Of a DNA stretch of 41,859 nucleotides, positions 34,951-41,764 are shown piece after piece. Position numbers and translations under genes: made by a program. The notes beneath the pieces are model-generated. The model was not told the DNA's origin and searched no databases. It saw only the letters and a list, made by a program, of their open reading frames with translations. Location of the stretch: contig NZ_FZNR01000038.1 of the NCBI RefSeq assembly GCF_900188005.1, forward strand, positions 1 to 41,859, in the 5' to 3' direction. Each line of letters starts with the position of its first letter. The stretch's first letter is position 1. The DNA comes from Actinoplanes regularis (lineage in GTDB: Bacteria; Actinomycetota; Actinomycetes; Mycobacteriales; Micromonosporaceae).

Positions 34951-35292
34951 ATGGGTCGGCGGGGTGCGAGGAAGCGAACTGCGCGCAGGGCGCACCCTCC
35001 TACCGTACGGATGGAGCAGCCCCGCGCGGCGGCTGAGCCGAAAGGCGGTCCGGACCCATTGGAACCACCTGAGCAGGGCGGCAGTTTGCGGCGTGTGCCG
35101 GGCATAACGCCTTTTGCCGAAGCGGCCATGAACGAGAATGCGACGTTGCGCTCGACTCATCCTGTGCACGGACGTGGCGACGCTCGCCTGTCGGCCGTAG
35201 GCTGGCCAAGCGTCGATAGTGTGGACCGGATCTCTCCCGCCGGGACACTCGTTTCGCCGGCCGACCCGTTCCTAGCCAACAGGGATAAAGCG
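34951..35292. other. rsmG-parA intergenic region
   Basis: About 340 bp in the parA frame without a stop, but the encoded stretch is Arg/Pro-rich and no good ribosome site precedes its ATG codons (34951, 35128). I read it as leader or promoter DNA; 35128 remains a possible start. Confidence 0.4.
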
Positions 35293-36504
35293 GTGCATGA
35301 GTACGGTGTTTCACGTGAAACCGAGTCGCCTCTCGACCGACCGTCGGCAGTAAGCGCGGGTGGACTCCACGCCGGTGGGCAGGGCGTTCCTCAGCCACGG
35401 CCCAGCGGCTACTACCCGACAGCTTCCGGGGCAACCTACGGGTACGGCGCCGGTACGCCGCACCAGCCGGAGGACCCACACGCCCCCGCCCCGGCACCGA
35501 GGTCTGGCCCTCCCGCGGTGGGCCAGGTGTCCGTCGCGCCCACTTCTGCCTCGCCAGCCTCCGGGTCCGCCTCTTCTGGTGCGTCTGTTGAGCCTGACGA
35601 GCATGTTTCACGTGAAACGCCGGGTCGAATTGAGGACGATCCGCCCTTAGCCATGGAAGCGTTGCGAGCTGTGCAGATCCTCAACCCGAGCGGCGAGATC
35701 ATGATGCCGCGTCCGGACCACTCTCGGGTGATTTGCGTCGCCAACCAGAAGGGCGGCGTCGGGAAGACGACGACCACCGTGAATCTGGCGGTGGCGCTCG
35801 CGCTTCACGGCAACCGGGTACTGGTGGTCGACCTGGACCCGCAGGGTAATGCGTCCACCGGTCTCAGCGTGCCGCACCATGCCGGCGTTCCGGATGTCTA
35901 TGACTGCCTGATCGACAACGTGCCGCTGGCCGAGGTCGCCCAGGGCGTCGAGGGCATTCCGAACCTGTTCTGCGTGCCGGCCACGATCGACCTGGCCGGT
36001 GCCGAGATCGAGTTGGTGTCGGTGGTGGCTCGCGAGTCACGGCTGGCCCGAGCGATCGCCGGTCATCCGGAGAAGTTCGACTACGTTTTCATCGACTGCC
36101 CGCCGTCGCTCGGCCTGTTGACGGTCAACGCACTCTGCGCGGCGCAGGAGGTCCTGATTCCGATCCAGTGCGAGTACTACGCGCTTGAGGGCCTGAACCA
36201 GCTGATCAACAACATCAACCTGGTCCGGCAGCATCTGAACCCGACGTTGGACGTCTCCACCATCCTGCTCACCATGTACGACCGACGTACCCGCCTGGCC
36301 GACGCGGTGGAGCAGGATGTCCGGAACCACTTCGGAACCAAGGTTCTGAACGCGGTGATCCCCCGGAACGTGCGAGTGTCCGAGGCTCCGAGCTACGGCC
36401 AGTCGGTGATGACCTACGATCCGGGATCAAGAGGCGCAACTAGCTACTTTGAGGCGGCTCTGGAGATCGCGGTGCGCGGGGTCAACACGGGAGGCACGGC
36501 ATGA
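35293..36504 (+). CDS. parA: Chromosome-partitioning ATPase ParA (Soj)
   Basis: A 403-residue protein. The first ~145 residues are a Pro/Ala/Ser-rich extension. The ParA/MinD ATPase follows, with the deviant Walker A CVANQKGGVGKTTTTVNLAV (near residue 153), VVDLDPQGNASTGL and VFIDCPPSLGLLTVNAL. It forms an ATP-dependent gradient on the nucleoid that moves ParB-parS complexes. I chose the GTG at 35293 because AGGG lies ~8 nt upstream; the frame is open further. Two parS sites lie in the N-terminal coding part and are read as V-S-R-E-T both times. Its stop overlaps the parB start (ATGA). Confidence 0.95.
   Translation: MHEYGVSRETESPLDRPSAVSAGGLHAGGQGVPQPRPSGYYPTASGATYGYGAGTPHQPEDPHAPAPAPRSGPPAVGQVSVAPTSASPASGSASSGASVEPDEHVSRETPGRIEDDPPLAMEALRAVQILNPSGEIMMPRPDHSRVICVANQKGGVGKTTTTVNLAVALALHGNRVLVVDLDPQGNASTGLSVPHHAGVPDVYDCLIDNVPLAEVAQGVEGIPNLFCVPATIDLAGAEIELVSVVARESRLARAIAGHPEKFDYVFIDCPPSLGLLTVNALCAAQEVLIPIQCEYYALEGLNQLINNINLVRQHLNPTLDVSTILLTMYDRRTRLADAVEQDVRNHFGTKVLNAVIPRNVRVSEAPSYGQSVMTYDPGSRGATSYFEAALEIAVRGVNTGGTA
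35308..35321. promoter_or_regulatory. parS: parS site 2 (inside parA, next to its start)
   Basis: A perfect GTTTCACGTGAAAC, 15 bp after the chosen parA start, in phase so that it encodes Val-Ser-Arg-Glu-Thr. ParB bound here could repress parAB. Confidence 0.93.
35605..35618. promoter_or_regulatory. parS: parS site 3 (inside parA)
   Basis: A second perfect GTTTCACGTGAAAC within the parA coding extension, 297 bp (99 codons) from the first. It is read in the same phase and again gives Val-Ser-Arg-Glu-Thr. Confidence 0.93.
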
Positions 36505-37553
36505 AGAACCGTCCGCGGGGAGGCTTGGGTAGAGGCCTCGGCGCGCTGATCCCCACGGCGCCTGCGGCCGAGCCGGCGGAGAACGGGTCGGAAGCCACCG
36601 CGTCGGCAGTTCCCGCCGGGGCGGTCGCCGTTGTACCCGATAGCCCACCCGCATCGCCGCTAGCTCCGGCCGTGCCGGTACCGGTGCAGGCACCCGTCAT
36701 GGAGAACGAGCTCGCACCGGTTCCTGGAGCGCACTTCGCCGAGCTGCCCGTCTCCTCGATCGAGCCGAACGCGAAGCAGCCGCGACATGTCTTCGACGAG
36801 GAGGCGCTCGAGGAGCTCAAGACCTCGATCCAGGAGGTCGGCTTCCTTCAGCCGATCGTCGTGCGGGACCTCGGTGACGGCCGGTACGAGCTGGTCATGG
36901 GTGAACGCCGGTGGCGTGCGGCCCAGGCCGTCGGGATGGAGAGCATCCCTGCGATCGTCCGTAACACGCCGGATGATGCCATGCTGCGGGACGCGCTGCT
37001 GGAGAACATTCACCGGGCGAACCTCAACCCGCTGGAAGAGGCGGCGGCGTATTCGCAGTTGCTGGAAGAGTTCCGGGTTTCGCATGAGGAACTGGCTCGG
37101 CGGATAGGTCGCAGTCGGCCGCAGATCTCCAACACCATTCGGCTGATGAATCTGCCTGCGCCGGTGCAGCGGCGGGTCGCGGCGGGAGTGCTTTCCGCGG
37201 GGCATGCTCGGGCACTGCTCGGGTTGGACGGTGCGGAGGCGCAGGAGGAACTCGCCGGGCGGATCGTGCGGGAAGGGCTCTCCGTTCGGGCCACCGAGGA
37301 GATCGTTCAGGTGGCGCAGCAGGAGGGGCCGACCAAGAAGGCAGCCCCGGCTCGGCGAGCGAAGGTGCACGCGCCGGCGCTGAATGATCTCGCCGAGCGG
37401 CTGTCCGATCGGTTCGACACTCGGGTGAAGGTCGACATCGGCCGGAACAAAGGCAAGATCACGATCGAGTTCGCGACCGTGGACGACTTGGAGCGGATCG
37501 TGGGCATGATCGGTGTTGAAGAGGAGGGGGCGCGCTCCGATACAGAGGAGTAG
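36501..37553 (+). CDS. parB: Chromosome-partitioning protein ParB (Spo0J)
   Basis: A 350-residue protein. A disordered ~75-residue start (KNRPRGGLGRGLGALIPT is the ParA-stimulating, Arg/Lys-rich N-terminus) precedes the CTP-binding ParB/Srx domain (PRHVFDEEALEELKTSIQEV, GERRWRAAQAVG, ENIHRANLNPLEEA). A helix-turn-helix for parS (EELARRIGRSRPQISNTIRL) and the C-terminal dimer domain (ITIEFATVDDLERIVGMIGV) follow. It is a CTP-dependent clamp that loads at parS and spreads. GGGAGG lies ~6 nt before the ATG, which overlaps the parA stop. A clear terminator follows 20 bp after its stop. Confidence 0.97.
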   Translation: MKNRPRGGLGRGLGALIPTAPAAEPAENGSEATASAVPAGAVAVVPDSPPASPLAPAVPVPVQAPVMENELAPVPGAHFAELPVSSIEPNAKQPRHVFDEEALEELKTSIQEVGFLQPIVVRDLGDGRYELVMGERRWRAAQAVGMESIPAIVRNTPDDAMLRDALLENIHRANLNPLEEAAAYSQLLEEFRVSHEELARRIGRSRPQISNTIRLMNLPAPVQRRVAAGVLSAGHARALLGLDGAEAQEELAGRIVREGLSVRATEEIVQVAQQEGPTKKAAPARRAKVHAPALNDLAERLSDRFDTRVKVDIGRNKGKITIEFATVDDLERIVGMIGVEEEGARSDTEE

Positions 37554-37573
37554 ATCCCCGTTTGGCAAGGAGG

Positions 37574-37605
37574 AGCGCGCGTTCTGAATGCGCGCTTTTC
37601 TCGTT
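37574..37605 (+). terminator. Intrinsic terminator after parB
   Basis: AGCGCGC (37574-37580) and GCGCGCT (37590-37596) form a stem with a 9-nt loop, followed by TTTCTCGTTTT. It ends the parAB transcript. Confidence 0.85.
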
Positions 37606-37924
37606 TTCAGGTTCTGTGAGAGCCATTCTCCTGGGGTTTCGTAGGAGCGGGAAAGTCGGCCCAGCGGCCTTTCAGAAGCCCGAATTCGGGCGTTGAGGGG
37701 TGCCCGAGCGCACTCGCGGTCCGTGCAGCGCCATGACCGCTCCCCCTGCTGTGATGCGTTATGGGGCCGCTCCTCACTCTGGTGCGTCACGACCTCATTG
37801 CTGTAGTGCGTTACGGCCTCTCTCTGCCGTGGCACCTATCCCTCGCTGTGGTGGCTAGAGCCGTCCGTCTTTACGGCGGCGCGGCGCTCTTCCGTGCCGT
37901 GGCGCTCCGACGTCTCTGCCTCCT

Positions 37925-38381
37925 CATGGCGTGGTGGCTTTTCGTCGTTGCTGTGTTCCGTTGCAACCGTGCCGTCTTCCGGTGGCGCGGCGCCTTCTTC
38001 GTGCTGTGGCACAGCGACGGGCTCTGCCTCCTCGTAGTGCGGTGGCCTTCCGTTGTTGCTGTGCTCCGTTGGAACCGTGCCGTCCTACGGCGGCGCGCAC
38101 CCCCTTCTCGCTGTGGTGCCGCGACGGCTCTGCCGCCTCGTAGTGCGGTGGCCTTTCGTTGTTGCTGTGTTCCGTTGGAACCGTGCCGTCTTCCGGCGGC
38201 GCGGCGCCTTCTTCGTGCTGTGGTGCCGCGACGTCTCGGCCTCCTCGTGGCGTGGTGGCCTTTCGTAGTCGCTGTGTTCCGTTGCAGCCGTGCCGTCCTA
38301 CGGCGGCGCGCACCCCTCCTTGCTGCGGCGCTGCGACGCCCCTGCCTCCATCGCGCGACTGCGCTCGTCTTCGCTGTGGCT
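37925..38381. repeat. 106-bp tandem repeat array, four copies with dimeric higher order
   Basis: The anchor GTTCCGTTG-SAACCGTGCCGTC recurs at 37955, 38063, 38169 and 38275, i.e. every 108, 106 and 106 bp, with partial copies at both ends. Copies 1 and 3 share TCTTCCGG and CGGCGCCTTCTTCGTG; copies 2 and 4 share TCCTACGG and CGCGCACCCC. The array therefore looks like two copies of a ~213-bp dimer. The period is mostly not a multiple of three, so it is not a protein repeat. Confidence 0.85.
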
Positions 38382-38622
38382 CGCGACGACCTTTTTGGCC
38401 TTGCTGTGGCAGATTCGTTGTTGGCCCTGGCCTGACCCTCCCCTCCGATGGCATAGCAGCCCGAGACTTGTTAAGGCCATTGCGATCGTCTTCCCTGCTT
38501 TGCGCATCGCGACCAGCCTTGCTTTCTGTGGTGAGCGTTCGCCGTTAGCGATCTCCGGGCATCGGGGCGCCCAATGGAGCCTGACGGTGGCGGGATCCCC
38601 GAGTTGCGCGACCCCCTTTGCC

Positions 38623-38636
38623 GTTTCACGTGAAAC
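38623..38636. promoter_or_regulatory. parS: parS site 4
   Basis: A perfect GTTTCACGTGAAAC in the non-coding region 1.07 kb downstream of parB, between the 106-bp array and the G-rich array. Confidence 0.95.
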
Positions 38637-38910
38637 GCCGGCTTGACGGTTGCTGGCTTGAGGGGCGAGCGCCGGACCCCTGCGTCGCGGGCGCAGAACC
38701 TGGAGCGAGGCCAGACAGGCGGGCATGGGGAATCCAGGGGTCGGCGGGGAGTCCAGGGCTTGAGCCGGGGAGGCGGCAGGCGTCGGGAACGGAGACAGGG
38801 AGGCCCAGCGGCGGTGATGGGGAATTGGCAGAACCTTCGACCGTGATACCGGCGCCGATCCGTGCCTGCTGCCGTCTGGAGAGCCGAGGACGGAGAGAAG
38901 AGGAAGCAGC

Positions 38911-39165
38911 GGCCTGGGAGGAAGCGGCGGCCCCGGGGGGAGATCGGCGGCCCAGGGAAAGCGGTGGGCCCGGGGGTCCAGGGGAATCGGCGGCCCAGGG
39001 GAAGCGGTGGGCCCGGGGGTCCAGGGGAATCGGCGGGCCCGGGGGAATCGGCGGGCCCGGGGGGTCCGGGGGGTCCGGGGGGTCCGGGGGGGCGGGGGGA
39101 AGCGGCGGGGCCGGAGGAAAGCGGTGGGCCCGGGGGGTCAGGGGGAAGCGGCGGGCTGAGTCGGA
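38911..39165 (+). repeat. G-rich repeat array with G-quadruplex potential
   Basis: Imperfect direct repeats of GGAAGCGGTGGGCCCGGGGG type. One 43-bp unit occurs at 38959 and again at 39002. A 9-bp unit GGGGGGTCC is repeated from 39059, giving five runs of six or seven G with loops of 1-3 nt (39059-39099). The G runs are all on the forward strand. The open frames across it give Gly/Ser/Pro-only protein and are not credible. Confidence 0.85.
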
Positions 39166-39581
39166 GAGCTAGGAGTCGGAATCCGAGAGCCGAGGGCAGA
39201 GACGAGTCCGAGAGCCGACAGGGGAAGCAGAAGGCGGAGACGGGGAGCGTCCGGCGAGGGTGATGAGAATTGGCGGCGGCTTTGGAGAGCGAAGGCGGAA
39301 AGGGGAAGCAACGACCAGATACGGAAGGGGCGGGCAGAGAGCGGAAGCGGCGGGGAAGGGGCGAGTGGAGAGGGAGCGGCCGGTGGGGTCGGAGAGGCGC
39401 TGGGCAGAGGCGGGGGCCTGGGGAATCGAGGCGCGCCAGACGTAGGCGCGAGGAGACCGCGGCCAGCAGCAGAGGGGGTAACCGTCACTGATCGAGCCGG
39501 TCGAGTGTGGCCGCCGACACATGGGTCGGGCCCACTATCCACAGGCTGTGTGTTGAGCCGGTTGGACAACCAGTGCGACCC

Positions 39582-39595
39582 GTTTCACGTGAAAC
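39582..39595. promoter_or_regulatory. parS: parS site 5
   Basis: A perfect GTTTCACGTGAAAC inside the DnaA-box cluster, 38 bp after the first box. Confidence 0.95.
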
Positions 39596-39659
39596 GACGC
39601 CGATGCGGCGAGAGTTGTCCACGGCGCTATCCACAGGGCTTGCAAGCGTTCTACGTCGT

Positions 39660-39673
39660 GTTTCACGTGAAAC
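39660..39673. promoter_or_regulatory. parS: parS site 6
   Basis: A perfect GTTTCACGTGAAAC 78 bp from site 5 and 9 bp before a pair of perfect DnaA boxes. Confidence 0.95.
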
Positions 39674-39854
39674 AGGAGGGGCTGTGGATAACTTCTGTGG
39701 ATAACTACGCGTCCTGTGCACCGGGGTACCTGCGCTGACAATTGTCGAAGCGTGAAGGGTGCGAAGATCCCCGGATTTGACCCGGCGCTGACTCATTAGG
39801 AACATCCCCCCGATCGTGCGAAATTGACCCGGGACAGCCCGTCCTGACCTGGGC

Positions 39855-39860
39855 TAAGGT
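39855..39860 (+). promoter_or_regulatory. Possible -10 element of a leaderless promoter
   Basis: TAAGGT ends 6 bp before the GTG of the HIT-like gene, the spacing seen in leaderless actinomycete transcripts. No convincing -35 box is at the right distance, and no Shine-Dalgarno sequence is present. Confidence 0.4.
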
Positions 39861-39866
39861 CACGTC

Positions 39867-41078
39867 GTGTCTGAGAACACCGCCCCCATGCCCGACTTCA
39901 CCCGCTGGCCGTCGTTCCCGTTCGAGGGGGACATGCGAGTCAAGAAGCTCGCCCCGCCGGTGGAGGTTGAGCCCCCACGGAGCGGTGAGGACGGCTCCGA
40001 GTGCGTGGCCTGCGGGACGCCCGATGACGCGTACATCTGGGTCTCGGAGCGCTGGCGAGTTCGGGCGATGGATCGGCCCACCGGCCTGCCGATGGTTTTG
40101 ATCCTGGAGTGCCGATCACATCTGGACCTGGGCGACCTTCCCAATCTCCTCGCGGCCGAGCTTGGCGTGATGACGGTCCGGCTGGAACGTGCGATCCGGT
40201 CACTCGACGGCGTGGCTCGTGTCCATGTCAACCGGTGGGGAGACGGTTCCGCGCACCTACACATGTGGTTTCTTGCGAGGCCCTATGGCCGGCTTCAGCT
40301 CCGCGGGACCTTCCTCTCGCTGTGGGACGACATACTGCCGGTCATCCCCGAGCAGCGGTGGCGGGAGAACCTCGCGCTCGTCGCTGCCTGGCTGGCCGAC
40401 TTCGGCGGCACGGCCATCGCGGAGCCGGCGCACATCGAGTGGGAGTCGTCGGGCACCTTGAACGTTCCGACGACCGGCGCTGAAGAGGAACGCCGCCCCG
40501 CAACGTTGGGCGACGTCCAGACAGCCGGAGGTCCGGCTGATTCTTGGGCGCGGCATGACGACTCCCCCACAGCCGGCGGCGTTCCCGGACAGCCGAATTC
40601 GGCAAGAGGTCTCGTGACACAGGCGGGCCCGGCCGACATCGAAGAGATCGTGCCAGGATCTGAGACCTCCGGGCTGGGAGTCGCACCGTCTCGCGATGCA
40701 TCGTTGGGGACAGCCCGCAACGCAGCAGGCTTTTCCCCGGGAGGCGCCACCTCGGCGGGCTCTGCCCCGGGAGGCTTTGGAACGGCAGGCGCTGCTGCGG
40801 CAGGGTTTGGAACCGTAGGTTCTGGAGCAGGAAGGTCTGAAGCGGCAGGGATTGGATCTGCGGGGTCTGGATCTGCGGGGTCTGGAACTGCGGGGCCTGG
40901 GACCGCGGGAGCTAGGACCGCGGGAGCTGGGACCGCGGGAGCTGGGACCGCGGGAGCTGGGACCGCGGGAGCTGGGACCGCAGGGGCTGGAACGGCAGCT
41001 GGCGGATTCGTCGGTACGGGCGTACTCAGCACCGGCGCCGGGGGCGCGGCTGCTGGTGCCGGAAACATAGAGCCCTAG
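39867..41078 (+). CDS. HIT-like domain protein with low-complexity repeat tail
   Basis: A 403-residue protein. Residues ~15-200 form a conserved domain with CVAC (46-49) and a His block VHVNRWGDGSAHLHMWFLAR (119-138). This resembles the HIT nucleotide-hydrolase family, but the usual third His of H-x-H-x-H is replaced by Trp, so catalysis is uncertain. A linker rich in Gly/Pro/Thr follows. From ~290 a Gly/Ala/Ser/Thr tail is built from pentapeptide TAGAG-like repeats encoded by a 15-bp tandem repeat. The first domain is clearly protein-like; the tail is probably disordered. It lies between two groups of parS sites. Function unknown. Confidence 0.75.
   Translation: MSENTAPMPDFTRWPSFPFEGDMRVKKLAPPVEVEPPRSGEDGSECVACGTPDDAYIWVSERWRVRAMDRPTGLPMVLILECRSHLDLGDLPNLLAAELGVMTVRLERAIRSLDGVARVHVNRWGDGSAHLHMWFLARPYGRLQLRGTFLSLWDDILPVIPEQRWRENLALVAAWLADFGGTAIAEPAHIEWESSGTLNVPTTGAEEERRPATLGDVQTAGGPADSWARHDDSPTAGGVPGQPNSARGLVTQAGPADIEEIVPGSETSGLGVAPSRDASLGTARNAAGFSPGGATSAGSAPGGFGTAGAAAAGFGTVGSGAGRSEAAGIGSAGSGSAGSGTAGPGTAGARTAGAGTAGAGTAGAGTAGAGTAGAGTAAGGFVGTGVLSTGAGGAAAGAGNIEP
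40841..40990 (+). repeat. 15-bp tandem repeat encoding Gly-Ala-Thr-rich pentapeptides
   Basis: Six copies of a 15-bp unit (GACCGCGGGAGCTGG type) start at 40901, 40916, 40931, 40946, 40961 and 40976, nearly identical to one another, with more degenerate copies upstream. The unit keeps the frame and adds TAGAG to the HIT-like protein tail. Confidence 0.85.
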
Positions 41079-41097
41079 GCCCTATCCGCCGCTCCAT

Positions 41098-41111
41098 GTT
41101 TCACGTGAAAC
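41098..41111. promoter_or_regulatory. parS: parS site 7
   Basis: A perfect GTTTCACGTGAAAC 20 bp after the stop of the HIT-like gene. Confidence 0.95.
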
Positions 41112-41185
41112 GGCCGCCGAAATCAGCGCCCGCTTCACAGCGACAGAACGCCGCGGCGGATGAGACCGCAAGGTACTGAAAGGCA

Positions 41186-41217
41186 AACGGGCACAGCTTC
41201 TCGAAGCTGTGCCCGTT
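41186..41217 (+). terminator. Hairpin terminator 1 (twin copy)
   Basis: AACGGGCACAGCTTC and its complement form a 15-bp stem around TC, followed by CCTTAG. It lies about 110 bp after the HIT-like gene. Confidence 0.75.
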
Positions 41218-41297
41218 CCTTAGACCGTGGTTCGAGGCCAAGGCTTGAGGGGTTAGCCGAGGCCGGGCGATCGGAGGTCGCAAGGCGCTGGATTGGT

Positions 41298-41333
41298 AAC
41301 GGGCACGGCTCCTAGGAGCCGTGCCCGTTTTAG
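41298..41333 (+). terminator. Hairpin terminator 2 (twin copy)
   Basis: A perfect 32-bp palindrome with arms AACGGGCACGGCTCCT, followed by TTAG. It shares the AACGGGCAC-GCT stem base with terminator 1, 112 bp upstream, and the DNA just before both is similar (CGCAAGG-YRCTG). They seem to be a duplicated unit. Confidence 0.75.
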
Positions 41334-41563
41334 CTCCTGATCGACGGCCGCGCGCGAGGAGAGAAAGTCAGGCAGAGGCGAGGGGGCCAGCCGAGGCTCC
41401 GAGAGTAAGTCGACTGAGGTGAGCCGGGAGGTCTTGGCCTGGGGCGAGGGGTCGACCGGGGCGAGAGCGGGAGGTTAGCCGGGGCGACAGATCGGTCGTG
41501 GGTGAGGGGCGACAGGTTAGTTGGAGGTACGACTTCGACTGAGGCGTGGGCCGTGGGGCGTGG

Positions 41564-41764
41564 GCCGAGAAGTCGGCCGGCGGCGAGAGGTTGCCAGGCA
41601 CAGGACCGAGAAGTCGGTCGGGAGGCGAGGGGCCGGCCAGCGCGCGGGGACACAGTCGACCGGGGTGCACGCGAGAGGTTGGCTGGGCGCGAGTTCGGCT
41701 GAGGCGAGAGCCGAGAAGTCTGCCGGCGGCGAGAGGTTGCCAGGCACAGGGCCGAGAAGTCGGT
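41564..41764. repeat. 55-bp direct repeat in purine-rich DNA
   Basis: A 55-bp sequence beginning GCCGAGAAGTC occurs at 41564-41618 and 41710-41764 with two mismatches, 146 bp apart. It contains GGCGAGAGGTTGCCAGGCAC. Related pieces (GAGAGGTTGGC, CGACTGAGGCG) lie between the copies. No gene covers it. Confidence 0.8.

Larger units (their letters stand above)
37606..39534. other. Long non-coding, repeat-rich region between parB and the HIT-like gene
   Basis: About 1.9 kb in which several frames stay open but none reads as a natural protein. It contains the palindrome GCCCGAATTCGGGC (37678-37691) and degenerate ~26-bp repeats of CTGT-RRTGCGTTA-YGGCC type near 37750-37850. The 106-bp tandem array, a parS site (38623), the G-rich array (38911-39165) and a purine-dominated strand to ~39480 follow. 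Confidence 0.6.
39535..39704. promoter_or_regulatory. Composite DnaA-box and parS cluster
   Basis: Within 170 bp there are DnaA boxes CTATCCACA (39535-39543), TTGTCCACG (39615-39623), CTATCCACA (39627-39635), and two perfect TGTGGATAA (39683-39691 and 39696-39704, 13 bp apart), interleaved with two parS sites. It is 11 kb from the centre of oriC. I see no coding frame here. Confidence 0.8.

Noticed and set aside
37925..38381. CRISPR array
   Set aside because: The repeats are 106-bp contiguous units without short repeats and unique spacers, and no cas genes are near.
37761..38435. A 224-codon forward ORF with hydrophobic repeats after parB, and its antisense frame at 37924-38454
   Set aside because: Both are generated by the 106-bp DNA repeat, which shifts frame from copy to copy, so the repeat is not under protein selection. 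Cys/Arg/Trp-heavy composition is not natural.
38618..39263. Gly-rich ORFs across the G-rich array, resembling PE_PGRS or collagen-like proteins
   Set aside because: Several overlapping frames give equally Gly-rich products, there is no start with a ribosome site, and the repeat length does not keep one frame.
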